From: Effrenium voratum
Lineage: Eukaryota; Sar; Dinophyceae; Suessiales; Symbiodiniaceae
Direction of reading: 5' to 3'
DNA length: 64,000 nt
NCBI GenBank assembly: GCA_963377175.1
Contig: CAUJNA010003288.1
Span: 360,001 to 424,000, forward strand
The translations under genes were made by a program, and so were the position numbers. Of this stretch, positions 24,296 to 35,569 are shown piece by piece. A model generated the notes under the pieces. The model was not told the origin of the DNA and did no database searches. It saw nothing but the letters and a program-made list of their open reading frames with translations. How positions within the stretch are numbered: position 1 is the stretch's first letter; every line of letters begins with the position of its first letter.

Positions 24296-24972
24296 TTTTC
24301 CAAACATGGAAGCGGCCCCGCCGCCGCTACGCCGTGTTCCGCCCTGCGCGGTCTAGCCGGGAGCGACCGTACGTCTCGAAAAATGATGCGCGCGCGCGTA
24401 GTCCGGTGTCAGGCTTTCTCTCTCGTTCAGCGATGTGGTCCGCAACATGTCAGGGGTAGCGCACGCGTGCTTTTTCGCACGCAGGCAGACACGTAGACTC
24501 AGCGAGGTAGACGCGTTTGGGACATTGCTTCGCAAGCGCTGAATGACCGAAGGCTGTTTTCCTCAAATGGTGCTAAAAAGCTAAGTCCCAGCTAAGTTCA
24601 TTCTAAGTCCCGGCACCCGGAACTTAGCTCGAACTTATAAGTGGGCCTATCTAAGTTAAACATAGACAAGTAACTTATAACTATCCTCGGACTTAGCAAA
24701 CTTATAAGTCCACTTGTCCCACGTTATAAGTCCACTTGTAGTAACTTATAACTCAAGTTATAAGTACGACCCTATCCCAGTAGGTGTGCGACACGCCGAG
24801 AAATGTCGGCAGACATCCACACAACGAGGTCCTGATGTGCAGCAAGTTGATCGGCGAGGCTTCACGTTTTCCCTGCAACCACACAGACTTGGACGAAGGC
24901 GTGACTATGTTCACCTTTGAACTTTGAATCTCCAACCCTCGCTGTTTGACGCGCCTTATGTTTTGGGCACAG

Positions 24973-25021
24973 GAGCGGCAGGGCGACACGGTGAACATCT
25001 ATGAGGGCTGCCTGGAGGCGC
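24973..25021 (+). CDS. SUMO-like (ubiquitin fold) exon 2
   Basis: Between GGGCACAG|G and a canonical GTGAGC donor (25,022) the exon reads ERQGDTVNIYEGCLEA. GDTVNIYE matches the last strand of SUMO (GDTIDVYQ). Its phase-0 start accepts exon 1 ending in LRM, giving LRM-ERQGDTVNIYE against the SUMO LGM-EDGDTIDVY. The di-glycine end expected of a mature SUMO is not present in this exon. Confidence 0.5.
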
Positions 25022-25273
25022 GTGAGCCGTTGCGAGTCTCGCCGAGAGTGCGTTTGCCCTCCAGCTCAACTCACATTCCCGCTCGCCAGCTCTGTATAGC
25101 CCCGAAAATTCGTGAATTTCAAATGAAAAATAGCCATGTGTGAAGAGGCCAACTAGTTCCCAAATTTCATAGACTTCAGTTCCACAGTTCTATGCCTTCT
25201 ATCTCAGGAGCTTACACAGAATCATCCTGCTGTTCAACTCCATGTGAGCCCTGTCACAGCCCCGTAGCCCGAG

Positions 25274-25387
25274 GACGGCTGCATCCGGGGCTCGCTGTGG
25301 TGCGAGAGCTCTGGGCAGGGCAACAGCTTTCAGGAAGGTGCCAGCGGCAACTTCTTGCTGCGCCTGGCGCCCCAGACCCCGGAGTAG
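25274..25387 (+). CDS. Possible third exon after the SUMO-like exons
   Basis: After GCCCGAG|G one frame reads DGCIRGSLWCESSGQGNSFQ, then EGASGNFLLRLAPQTPE and TAG at 25,385. It could end there or splice at the overlapping GTAGGT donor. It joins exon 2 in phase only if exon 2 ends at a GC donor (GAG|GCG at 25,018). With the GT donor another frame would be used. No domain is recognised. Confidence 0.35.
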   Translation, partial: DGCIRGSLWCESSGQGNSFQEGASGNFLLRLAPQTPE

Positions 25388-28300
25388 GTGGATAGGGACC
25401 TACCTTGCCAACGACTTTGACGGGCGCACTCTGATGAAAGGCAAACACAGTTTGCAATAAACGCCTTTTCAAGAGCACCTCCTCGGAAGGGGCAATAAAT
25501 GACTAAATGCTAGGAAGGGAGGACTGAGTCAGTGGTTAGGCTCCGTGTGGGAAGCACGAAGAATCGGGGGAGGGTTTGAAGGGTCCGCAACACTAAACAG
25601 CAGGAATGTGCGAGAGAGAGGTGTTTTTGAAAAATGCAGTGTTCGATCAGCAAACCAGCCCTGGAAATTGCCCAATGGTTGCTGCTGTCCGTTTGCCAAG
25701 GACCTGTGCAGACCTCAGCAGACCTGCCACGCGGAGGCGTGTTTGCACCACACGAAGCATGTTCAAGCGTCAACCGATTGCGCACTGCAGGGCGGTTTCA
25801 CCAAACAATTGTACACCGCTGGAGTCCCCTGAGAGCTTGGCATCCGCAAGCAACCTGCAAAATCACTGGGCCCCACTCCTTCTCGTCCTGTCCGAATGGC
25901 TTGTAAAACGATGGACGCCACACCCCAAACCATAGCCGCCTCGGGATGTTCAAATGTGACAGTAAAATAGTATCCGACTCAGCTCGCGCACAACACTTGT
26001 CAAACCAGACGACACCCCGAGACTCCGCATGCGCAAAATAAATGTGACATGAAAAGGGCCCCTGAACCATCACCTTGCATTTTTATCCTCTTCCGTGACA
26101 ACTTGTATGGCCTGCTCACGCTCGAGAATGTGCTTACTTGTTCACCTACATCTCAATTGTGGCCTGCGGAATGTATGGCCCGCAAATTGCGTGACTCCCA
26201 CTTGCAAAGGGACAAGCACGCACAGAAGCAACAAGACACATATCAAGACACACAGACACACAGATGCAGAGGCACACAGATACGCGCGCACGTCGCGCAG
26301 ACAGCACGTCAAAACAGGCGTTGCTGTTTCGCCGCACAAGATAGGCATCAACATCATGCCGGGGGTCAGAAGCCGAACGTGTAGTAGTATTACTTCAGCT
26401 CAATCGTCGAGCATGGAAAGATCCCTTGCTTGAGATGCTCATTTCGAGGCACCGTTGTTGCCACTCGGGGCTATGCAAATTCTTCATGGATCGTGCATTT
26501 CCGGGACCTGTTTTGCAGCCAAGGGCAACTCATGATGTGCGGTGGGAAGCACCCTGCTAGCAAAGCGATTTCACGGGCCAGACGGCCACCCAGGAAACTC
26601 TGCGGTCGGATGTATCATCTACCATGGCCGCAAGAAACACCAGGAAGCTATGCCAAATGAAGACATTGAAGACACATTGACATGGTGGTACGATGTCCAA
26701 CATGTCCCGAGTTCCAAGTAAAACACCTGCATAAATGCGCTGGAAGTGTGTTTGACAGGGGCGCCCAGCCACACTGTTATTGATGCGGTGGCAAGCACAC
26801 CCCTCCCATTTTCCATCAAAGGGAGAGATTGGTGCTTATGACTCATCAATGAAATTCAGAAAAAGAACTGGTCATGTTCAACAAGGCAGCGCAGCCTCTG
26901 AGAAAGTGGCGATGTTCTGTTATGATCCTGAATCAGTGCGACTGCACCTGCTATGTGGTTTTCGCCCATAGGCCCATAGGCATAAACATGCTCGCAAGCC
27001 GATGTGCTGTCTCGCAGGTGACTGCACGGCTGAGCGCGAAGCAACCGAGTGACTGCCAGCAAACAAGCCATCGGGCGATTAAGCAAAGTATCCAATGTTT
27101 TTTTTTTGTGTTGGCACCCGTTTGTAGAACGTCCACGAGAGCATCACGGAACCTCGGTTCACTTGAGTTGGGGTGGCAGTTTTGCCTGGCGGAGCTCACA
27201 CTATGTTAACAAACTTAACGCCCAATCATGATGTTGACTTTGCTCTCAAGAAGACGGCCCAAGTGTTGAGAAATGGCAAAAGCGTGCCGCACTAGATACG
27301 CCCCCTACAAATGACATTCTCCGGGGGCAAAACATATTTACAAAAGTGGTCCCTAAGAGGAGATTTTGTATCCTTTACATGTAGCCAACTAGAAAGTTTG
27401 ACAGTGTTTTGAGATGAGCATCCGGGGCTTGCAGCTGCCGTCGAACGCTAGGTCGTTGTATTGTCACACAACCTCGCTCATTTACCCAGCCGCGGCTGGC
27501 GCAGTGCCCATGCAGACCGGGAGCTTGGCTTAGAATAGCAGATATAGCTGGCCTGCTTTCTGCCAACTCAAAGCACACCAAAGACCATTCAACAGTTCCA
27601 CCACCAGGCCAAGGCTAGTCTTTGAAAACACAACATACCCAGAGCTTTCAAATGAGCATTCACACAAATCTGAAGTCCAACGCAGCAGCAAACTGTACAG
27701 CACACAAAAAGCCAGTGAAGGGGCACTGGGCGGCTTCCTGGCTGCCTGAACACTTGGCGCTGGATGGCGTGCCTGGATTGCCCTTATTGTTTTCATCGTT
27801 TGCATTTCTGGGGTCCCATGGCTGATGGATGTGGCGCAACGCGTCTACCTCATTTCGGCCCAAGGACGTATTCGACACCGGTTTTGGCATGGGAGAAGCT
27901 GATATGGCCGCCGGCTTGCATCTGTTTGTTTGTTTGCCAGCGCCACCTAATCATCCAAAAGGCGGTCCAATCGCAAAAGAGGGATCAAATGCTGTCAAGA
28001 GAGAGAGCAAAGTTGAAGTTGGCTGGCAGATGGTCCAAAGGCACGGACGCCATAAAATATTAAATGGAGCTGGGCAACTTTCTCGAGTGCACTGAGTGCG
28101 CGAGTGAAAAATTAGACATGGTCGGACCTAGTTTTACCACGCATTCGCCATGGTGCAGGGAAGCGTGAAGCTTGCCTGTCCAATTGCAGTCGATACACCT
28201 TGGTGAAGTGGTCATGCAAGCCCCAGGAACGGGGTTTGTGGACTGGCAGCTGCCTGAGACACTGTTTGGGCAACACAACGCCGTGTGCGCTTTGCGTATC

Positions 28301-28710
28301 TCGCAGGAAAAGCCTTGCAATGGCAGCGGTCTATAGCCACACTCGGCGATTGCCGGGACCCCGTCGCGATTGGAGCTGCCATAGGCGCGGCAAGCACAGT
28401 CAAGATTCTTCACTGCTGGAATGAGCAGCACAACACAGCCCATTAGACTACATGAGTGTATCTCACGATGAGATGAGGATTCTATTCAACTCAGAGAGCA
28501 CTGACCCAAGCAGAATAGAGCCGAAATGCAGGCAGAGCCTGGAGAAGATTGAAGAAGCCACAACATCTGCTGGACCGCATATTGCGAGAGTTCGGAACTG
28601 GCCGGCAGGAATGCTGAGCCTTGCAACCAAGTTCCACATGTGCAGCAAAGTGTTGCTGGATCTCACCTCTCCATGTGCTTTCCCTTGGCAAAGGCTTCCA
28701 TGACCTCAAG
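25388..28710. other. Long stretch with no convincing gene
   Basis: No exon recognised. A CACACAGA-type simple repeat lies at about 26,215-26,300. A frame at 27,700-27,770 reads KGHWAASWLPEHLALDG, faintly like half a PPR, but lacks splice signals and is not annotated. Confidence 0.4.
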
Positions 28711-28826
28711 CAATGCCAGGCGCCTGCGGCCGCAGCGGCCAATGGGGCATGGCACTTCAGTTACTTCGCCTGGCGCCAGCAGAAGCGCCGGCCTACGGAG
28801 GCATGGCCCCGGCTGCATCAGGGCAA
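28711..28826 (+). CDS. PPR exon 1
   Basis: After CCTCAAG (or AG|G at 28,719) the frame reads ACGRSGQWGMALQLLRLA, then PAEAPAYGGMAPAASG. ACGRSGQW-x-x-ALQLL is the first-to-second helix of a PPR, with the Met position occupied by Ala. A GTGCGA donor follows at 28,827. The join to exon 2 is not in phase, so either the 3' edge is earlier or an exon is missing. Confidence 0.6.
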
Positions 28827-29120
28827 GTGCGACAATGATTCGTTGCCTTCACTGAGATCCTAAGTAAAATCAGCAGATATCAACCATCTCGAAGAGCCAT
28901 GAAGGGGTTGATTCTGGTTAGATCGTAGTATTGAGCGCCTGCACTCTTTTGAACGCGTGCCTCGATTGTTCTGCTTGGCCCTGCGTCGAAACTGGTGTTG
29001 CACTTTCTCCGAACAGGGTCCCTTCAAGTATGACTTGGCGTACAAGAATCCGTAGATTCCCAGAATACGCGGTGAAGAGGTTAGCCGTAGCAGTAGCCTC
29101 CTTTGCACATTGGAGCAGCT

Positions 29121-29155
29121 GGCTTTTTTTTTTCTCTCTCTCTCTCTCTCTCTCC

Positions 29156-29210
<55 letters not shown>

Positions 29211-29212
29211 TC
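29121..29212 (+). repeat. T-run followed by (CT)n microsatellite
   Basis: Poly-T then (CT)n with rare CCC or TAT interruptions; lies in the intron after PPR exon 1. Confidence 0.95.
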
Positions 29213-29596
29213 GTTTGCTTCGGCCGTGAGACCGAGTCTGCGAGCAACAAAGGAGTTCTCAAAAGAACCTGTGGTCTTAGTCAGCCACAGGGGGATTTTC
29301 TCGCAGAACTACTCCAAGAAGAGACGCCCCACCCCACAATTCTGTGCCATTGAAATTACACTTGTTGCAACTTGCAATTGACATTTGCAAGCAATATGTA
29401 TATACATTGTTTAGAGGTATCCCCTACTCGGGAATCTGTGAGTTCAGTGTTGGTTTAGTATTTCCCAATTCGAGTTCAGTACCAGGAAGTTGGGGGGTCG
29501 GAAGATTATATTTATTTAGAGGCTGCATTCAACAGGAGCAACGGATGATTTGGTGTGGCGATGCCAACTGCCTTTCGCCGCCTTTTTCCCGCCAAG

Positions 29597-29661
29597 GTGC
29601 CATCAACGCATGCCGCAAGGCTGGGCACTGGCGGGTGGCCATCGCGCTTTTGGAGGAGATG
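29597..29661 (+). CDS. PPR exon 2
   Basis: CGCCAAG|G opens an exon reading AINACRKAGHWRVAIALLEE and then M. It is a textbook dinoflagellate PPR half with Trp and the LLEEM end. The exon must end at ATG, because exon 3 continues the same repeat in phase 0 (LLEEM followed by ATKEVQANVIAYS). That makes the donor GCGACT, a GC-type site. Confidence 0.8.
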
Positions 29662-30169
29662 GCGACTCTGAAGCAATCAGAAGACAAAAGTTGACCCCGC
29701 CAACCGTGCCCCTGTTGAGCTCGGCTGGATATCACGTAAACGAAGCGGCAATATCCAGATGAGAGCGCAATGGGACTGACTCACACTGATGTGTTGAAAC
29801 TTTCTATGGAGCACTCAGATTCCGGTTCTTGCAAGTCCTTGTCCCAGAAATGCTCGGGAAAGCTTGTCGCGCATTGCAAAGTTTCGAACCACACCGAGAA
29901 ATGGAAGTTGAGTGCGCGCGTGGGGTTCCTTGTTGTCACCTTAAGAAGAGTAGGGCAGTGGCACGATCCATCAGCACAGACTGCTGTCAAACGTTCACAG
30001 AGCGCTTGAAAGGTTGCTTCAGTGAGTCCAGAGAGGAGCAGAGCGCACAATCCCTTCCCTTTTGCCTCGCCAAATTCAGGCACAAAAGAAGTTCTACCAG
30101 TTTTGTGATTGTCAAATCAGCCCTGGCTTTTCGTCTACGCTCGGCGTTTTGCCTTACTTCAAAGGTTTA

Positions 30170-30247
30170 CCACCACCACCACCACCACCACCACCACCAC
30201 CACCACCACCACCACCACCACCACCACCACCACCAACCACCACCACC
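30170..30247 (+). repeat. (CAC)n trinucleotide repeat
   Basis: About 25 CAC units with one ACAAC-type interruption, inside the intron between PPR exons 2 and 3. Poly-His, poly-Pro and poly-Gly frames are artefacts. Confidence 0.95.
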
Positions 30248-30441
30248 AGGCTCCCCTGACTGTGCCCGCAATTCACCCTAAATGAGTTCACATATTTTAC
30301 AGAACCCATGTGGTTGGTCATGCCAAGAGCAGAGGCCCGATCCCAGTTTGTGTCGCCTGTGTCAAATCCCCTGCTTGTAGGCACATTTTTTGTTTCGCGT
30401 ATCTCGATGTCATGTTCCTGTATTGGATCGAGATGTCTCAG

Positions 30442-30510
30442 GCAACAAAAGAAGTGCAAGCCAATGTCATCGCGTACAGTGGCTCGGCTTTCACAAGCAG
30501 CGCCATGTCG
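30442..30510 (+). CDS. PPR exon 3
   Basis: TGTCTCAG|G is followed by ATKEVQANVIAYSGSAFTSS and then AMS. ATKEV fills the five-residue gap after LLEEM of exon 2, and QANVIAYS is the start of the next repeat (QPDVISYS). The rest is degenerate. The 3' edge is uncertain, and the second helix of this repeat was not found downstream. Confidence 0.65.
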
Positions 30511-32283
30511 GGACTAGCTAGCGATCAGCCTGTTGCTTGTTCCATGGCCTATTGCATAGGCACTCTCACAAGGACAACATCATTGTTTTGTTTTCTTCGT
30601 TTTTTCCAGAACAAGGCATATGGGAGTCATCCAATAGGTCCTTGTATTCAGGTATGAAGGGGAAAACCCTTTTGTCTTAGTGTTGCCCTCTGCGAAAGCT
30701 TCGCAACGGAGTTTGCTAAAAGCAATTTTCTCGCAAAAGTTTTGTGTCGGGGTGGTTTCCTAGAAGGAAGATGCCATGATGAACCATACTTGTATGTATT
30801 TGTCGGCAATGTTTGCGGACTGAAGTTGGTCGGAGGACAGGGCGGCCTGAGGATTGCAGCAAGAATAGGTTGCTGCAAAAGCGACCCTCAGAAGAAAGCA
30901 GCTTGTTGAAGCTTTGAAGCTTTCGGGTCCAGTTGAGGGCAACTTTCCAGCCAGCTGTTCTGTAATGTGTGGGCAAGATCCGCGAAAGTTTCGCGAAAGT
31001 CGATGGACTCGCCTGCCAAAATCCGGACATGGGTTGCCAACAAGTCCCCTGGTAGGTTGATGCACGCTGCGGAAGTGCACTTCGTGTACTAGTTGTGTAC
31101 TGAAAAGTTGCGACTTGCGATCCGAGACTGCGAAAGTGCGCTTCGTGCACCACTTGCGTGATGAATGTTGCGAATTAGCCCCGTGAAGGATCCGAGATGG
31201 AGGTCGCGAAAGTGTTTGTTTCGCGAAGATGGCATTTCCGAACAAAAAGTTTCAGACAACCCTCATATATTCGGTTGCTTTTTGCCGTCAGCATGAAACT
31301 TTTCTCATGATGTGTTCTTGCTGCAGAGATGCTTCGGCCGTTTGCACCAACACATTGCCTGCTTCATATTGCAAGCCTTGTGAGACAACATGCTTGGCGG
31401 AAGCCAACAAACTGGGCATCATTCCACAGTTCGTTGGGTCAGAGGCCATAAAACTGGGGGAGGATTTGTGCGATCCCGGATTGAGGCGCAGCCATGAGCA
31501 GTTGTGGGGCTCAGTGGACCGTGGCCTTGACCCTCCTAGATGTGGCGACCCAGACTGCATCAATCTCAGGGTGCAACTCGTCTTTTCCCAGGTTGGAAGT
31601 GGTGCTTGCGTTTTGAGCAATTCTGCGAGTCACGAAGGACTCGCGGGGAAGACATGGTTGAGTGTTCAAGGCCGTTGAATGCTCTTGTTTGAGCCTGCTG
31701 GGATGTAGCATACACCTCGTTTGATTGGTGCACCATTGGCGGCCATTTAGTGTATTTGTTGTTGTTTGATTTTAAGCTGCTACTTAGCCAACCAAGTGAG
31801 CATACGTCATGCATGACCTGATGTTGAATCTAAATGGCAGTGATTCGCAATCCACAGTACATTACATGATAGAAAAGGCAACTAGTTCATGAATCCCGGC
31901 TAGACTCAGGGTCAGAGGCCTTTGGTTTGGTCTTTTGTGGGATGTATCATTCGCCGATGCTGCCGTGTCATCATGTTTATGCGACCTTTGCCCGATTGCC
32001 GGTTTCAAAGCACCAGGCCTACTCAGCTGCTCACTCCTCCGCATTGCAGGTGTTGGCATCCCCAAGTCTTTGGGTGTTTGCTCAATGCTGAGTGCCGCGA
32101 GTTCAGGAGAGCTGGCTATGGGAGCTTCTTTGTGGCCCATCAAATTGAATCAGACATTGATTAATCTAGTTGTAGACAAGATCTCCTGCTTGGCTTGTCG
32201 ACGATGCCACTGTTCATGGTGCTCTTGGCCTCCTCAGCAGGCATGTTGTCACGGGATAGGGCCACACTGTGACGAGTCCCAAG
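30511..32283. other. Presumed intronic sequence, possibly hiding a half-PPR exon
   Basis: A second helix (QW...LLEEM) is expected here between exons 3 and 4. The only faint candidate is 32,198-32,239, reading DDATVHGALGLLS, which does not join in phase. Nothing else was recognised outside the short repeats. Confidence 0.4.
31060..31155 (+). repeat. Two copies of a dispersed CTTCGTGTAC...AAAAGTTGCGACT repeat
   Basis: GAAGTGCACTTCGTGTACTA, then TGTACTGAAAAGTTGCGACTT, is followed by a second, diverged copy. Related tandem copies occur at 46,865-47,150 in the same orientation. The neighbourhood (30,695-31,230) also carries several CGAAAG/TTCGCG words. Confidence 0.6.
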
Positions 32284-32346
32284 GTGACCCGCGACCTTCA
32301 AGTGGATGTAATCACCTACAGCTCTGCGATCAGCTCCTGTGAAAAG
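32284..32346 (+). CDS. PPR exon 4
   Basis: CCCAAG|GTG opens a phase-0 exon reading VTRDLQVDVITYSSAISSCE and then K, a nearly perfect first helix (LQPDVITYSAAISACEK). It must end after AAG, since exon 5 continues with AQQWQRALSLLEEM in register. The donor is then GCCTGC, again GC-type, and the intron is only 144 bp. Confidence 0.8.
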
Positions 32347-32490
32347 GCCTGCTTGTGTTGTCACAGGAGCGCGGAGCGACTGTTCACCTGCTCCCACATT
32401 GGTGGCATCACTTTGCAGACAGATTAGTTCGATGTTGCACGCAGGAGCATGCAAGTGGTAGTGCCATTCTTCCCAGCGATAGACGTGCAG

Positions 32491-32566
32491 GCCCAGCAGT
32501 GGCAGCGAGCCCTCTCACTACTGGAGGAGATGGAGCGCTGTGAGCTGATCCCAAATGTCATCTCTC
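32491..32566 (+). CDS. PPR exon 5
   Basis: GACGTGCAG|GCC begins AQQWQRALSLLEEMERCEL and then IPNVIS plus one base. It covers the second helix, the five-residue linker (ERCEL) and the start of the next repeat (IPNVIS). It joins exon 6 through a split codon (C + GC), which restores the exact motif spacing (VIS-R-NAAMAAC), using a GCACCT donor. Confidence 0.85.
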
Positions 32567-32931
32567 GCACCTATACTGCAGAGCACCAGTGTTTAACGTG
32601 GCCTGTGGCCAAAACCGACCCGGAAGATATGGCTCACATGATGACATTGACATCGTTTCAAAGTTAGCATGACCTCGCCAGCAAGACTGACCTCGTTCTT
32701 GTTTCGTTTAGTCTTAGTGAACTAAAGTTTGTGTTTACACTGTCATGAGCCATTCAATGGCAAGACCTTGCTGAGGCTTGGCCACCAAGCCGATGGGCAT
32801 CCATTTGACAAACTTAAAGATCACGCCCGCATGAGAGGACTTCTCCATTTTGAGTTTTGAAGCCTGGTTCACCACAGTGCTCGCCCTTCAGTGGCATGTT
32901 GCCAGTGAAATATGTCTCAGCTGTTCTCCAG

Positions 32932-33011
32932 GCAATGCAGCCATGGCCGCCTGCGCAGGGGCTGGCCAGTGGCTTATGTCCTTGGTGCTGTTGGACGGAG
33001 ACACAGATGCG
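32932..33011 (+). CDS. PPR exon 6
   Basis: TCTCCAG|GC is followed by NAAMAACAGAGQWLMSLVLL and then DGDTDA. It gives the first helix NAAMAAC, the GQW signature and the second helix, with Asp at the usual Met position. A GTGTCG donor lies at 33,012, but joining it to exon 7 does not restore the motif spacing, so the 3' edge is uncertain. Confidence 0.75.
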
Positions 33012-33432
33012 GTGTCGGGAAGCCCAGGCAGCAGCCGGAAGTTTTACCCAATCTGCGGTTTGTAGCATGCTTCAGACACTTTTGTGAAAAGCTCAATCGC
33101 TTGTATTGCTGCCCGCTGGTCCCAACATGTGCATCATTCACATGACCTATGCAGATCCTATGACGTTGTCTCTCCACACCTCCAAGCTTGCCAGCTGTAA
33201 GTAGGCGGCTTTGGATTGGTGGCTTTGACAGTCAGCCCCTCCTGGAGGGGCAAGCCACCGACTATGTCAACAAAAAATTGGTTTTGTTGCATTGCGCTTA
33301 GTAGGGTTGTGAACAACACAACAATTTTACGGAGATACCCTGACTCGGCTTGACTTTTGCTCGGCCATGGTTTGGTTTTGTGCCGCCTGTGTCCCACGTT
33401 GGCCACCCGAGCCGCGCTGCGGTCTTGGCCAG

Positions 33433-33511
33433 GTCCTTCGAAACCGCGGTGAACGCCTGCGGCAAGGCTTCCCAATGGGAGCGAAGCCTGATGCTGCTGG
33501 ACGAGATGCAG
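33433..33511 (+). CDS. PPR exon 7
   Basis: TTGGCCAG|G opens SFETAVNACGKASQWERSLM, then LLDEMQ, and ends at GTGGGG (33,512). Both helices are complete and canonical (NACGKASQW...LLDEM). It is the first member of an unbroken seven-exon chain: exon 8 supplies the rest of the linker in phase 0 (DEM-QARHL-RRSLLAFGAAV). Confidence 0.85.
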
Positions 33512-35512
33512 GTGGGGCTTTATAGAGGGCCAGGGTCCGAAACCCAATAGAGGGCCACCAACAAAAAGTTTCCCTGAGAATTTGTGTGGCTTTTGAAGCT
33601 AATTGTAAACGCTTCGCGTTGCCCGCCTCGGCCCAGCCTAGTTTGAGGGAAGGGTCAGGAACACCGAAATCCAGTGTTGGGAAGGTCCGAATCCTACTGA
33701 AAGCTTGTGACCGCACCAGTTCGCCCGTGCTAGTTCGATGTTCGGAAGCCGTCCTGCTCGGAAGGTTTGAAATCCAAAACCAAGACTATCTCAGCTGCTC
33801 AGTGCCCTTGGAAAAAAAAGGACCTCTTTCTGGGGATGAGCATTTTTAGTGGGGCTTGGCCTCCATAAAAAGGGGAACAATAATTGGTGTCACTGAACAA
33901 CCAAGACCAACTTTGGGTGTTTGGGCACCTCCATTTCACGTGGCTGGCGGCTTGCCATGACATACATTTCTTGCTCGGTGCTGGGCAGCCGCACTGAGGG
34001 GGCTGGGCTATGGCTGGGCTGGGCCTGAGGCCGTCAGACAGGCCTGGCCAGCAGGCGGACTGGGCTGGGCTAGACGCTAGTTAACCCAGGCTGGTGAGGC
34101 CCAGTCTCGGCGCTAGATAGGCTGAGGCCTGCGAGTCTCAAGCTTGGGTGGGGTTTGCTTAGGCGGGTTGCTGGTTGGGCTGGGCCTGAAGCCAGTCTCA
34201 GCCACGAGGCTGCGAAGCCATGGGTGGGTTGCTGGCTGCTGGGCAGCCGGACTACGCTGAGACCAGTCTCAGACAGCGCTGAAGGGGCTGGGCCTGCTGG
34301 ATGACTTGGGGCCAGACACGAGCAGGAGGTCAAGGCCTGGTCAGCCTGGGCTGAGCTGCTTGGGCAGCCGGACTGGGGGGCTGGGGCACGTCAGACAGGA
34401 TTAGTAGCTGGCGTAGCTTGAGACCAGTTTTAGACACGTGAGACTGGTCGTTGGCCTGAGGCCAGTCTCCCAGTCTCAGACACGTTAGACTGACCTTGGC
34501 ACGCTGGGCTGAGTGGGCTGGGAGCTGGTGGCATGCTCTAACCTTGGACCTGGCAGGGTTTGGGCGGGCTTGGGACTGGCTGTTTGCGCGCTTTGAACAA
34601 ATCAACGGAATTAGGTGTCACCAGTTTGCGTGGTCCGAAATGATGCCATTTATTGGGACAAAGCGGCCCTCTAGTGTTGAACAACAGCCATGTTCACCCC
34701 AGACGATAGACCCTTGGTTGACTATCCTGATAGTCGTTTCGGGTGACTATTGTTCGCATGCCGTCCAAAACAGTCAGATGTAAGTCCAGAGAATTAGACC
34801 GGACGTCCTTGTTCCTGAGTTGGGGCGGTTCTGATTGCGCCAAGCAGATGGACCTTTGAATACATACCTTTGGCAAGCCGAGTGCCAGAGTCAAAAGCGT
34901 TGGCCCTGTGACGAGCAACAAGAACCTTTCACACCACCAGCGAGTCGTCAAATACAAAAGGCAGCGATTCAAAGGCCGATAATTGTTGCTTCACCTTGGG
35001 CACAATAGGCGAAGGGCTCCTCACTCTTCATCAGAAGAGACAGTTTATGCAAATTATTTGTGTGGCCTTCCTATGTGTGTCACCGAGCTGGTAGCAGACA
35101 GGGTTTGTTTCACCAAGTCCACTCGAACAATGTACGGCGTCTGGTCGTGCTTAAGGAGTTTATTTTTTCAGGGGTCTGCTAGTTTCCGCGCTTGGAAGTT
35201 GGCGAATCTGTGTCCGTCGTGCTCACAGGGCCTCTGACGTGAAAGTAACAGCGTGTTGAATGCATCAAAACTGACCGAGCCAGTCCAACAGAACGATGAT
35301 ATTTCCGACAGTAACGCCGAGTCGTGTTTGTGTGGCTTGCACGGTTTTGCACGAGCAAACGGGCAGCCGACATGATACATGGTTACTGGCATCCTTAGGA
35401 TTTGTTTGGCGGAATCAACTGCTTGCAGGGTACGGAAACCTGTGCCAAGAAGATGCGCGCTCTGCCAAGCCAACAGTCCGACCGGCGCGATCGGTGCCTC
35501 CGAAGCTCCCAG
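33512..35512 (+). other. Predicted GT-AG intron between PPR exons 7 and 8
   Basis: Starts GTGGGG and ends TCCCAG, with CAGG shared at both edges. Apart from the GC-rich repeat no feature was recognised. Confidence 0.6.
33985..34520 (+). repeat. GGCTGGGC/GAGGCCAGTCTCAGAC imperfect repeat
   Basis: Recurring words GCTGGGC, GGCCTGAGGCCAGTCTC and CAGTCTCAGACACG fill the interval with irregular spacing. It is intronic (between PPR exons 7 and 8). Ala/Gly/Ser-rich frames on both strands are artefacts. Confidence 0.65.
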
Positions 35513-35569
35513 GCGAGGCACCTCCGCCGGAGCCTGCTGGCCTTTGGCGCGGCAGTCAGCGGCTGCGAG
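35513..35569 (+). CDS. PPR exon 8
   Basis: GCTCCCAG|GCG is followed by ARHLRRSLLAFGAAVSGCE, ending at GTGCGG. It contributes the end of the linker and a first helix (AFGAAVSGCE against SYSAAISACEK). The start was chosen because EM-QARHL-RRSLLAFGAAV has exactly the spacing of a PPR. An upstream AG at 35,428 would give a longer, out-of-register exon. Confidence 0.75.

Larger units (their letters stand above)
21849..24770. mobile_element. Foldback (inverted-repeat) element of about 2.9 kb
   Basis: Both flanks (about 21,849-21,975 and 24,575-24,770) are packed with CTAAGT, CTTAGC and the palindrome ACTTATAAGT, and share GCTAAGTTCATTCTAAGT. Inside are two long inverted arms (22,072-22,650 and 23,480-24,062), satellite arrays and a GC-rich minisatellite. 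No transposase frame is visible, so it would be non-autonomous. The flanks behave like subterminal repeats, but the exact ends and a target duplication were not fixed. Confidence 0.55.
19972..24972 (+). other. Predicted 5-kb intron carrying repeats and a foldback element
   Basis: It lies between the two SUMO-like exons. Its contents are a pyrimidine tract, a TTCCC/CATTTCC array, a poly-G run and the foldback element. The shared GAG at the donor (ATG|GAG) and acceptor (CAG|GAG) resembles several introns of the downstream PPR gene. Confidence 0.4.

Noticed and set aside
27700..27770. KGHWAASWLPEHLALDG as a PPR half
   Set aside because: Suggestive of the QW helix, but no AG|G acceptor, no partner first helix and only one motif residue set.
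30062..30281. Poly-Pro / poly-His / poly-Gly frames
   Set aside because: CAC trinucleotide repeat in a PPR intron.
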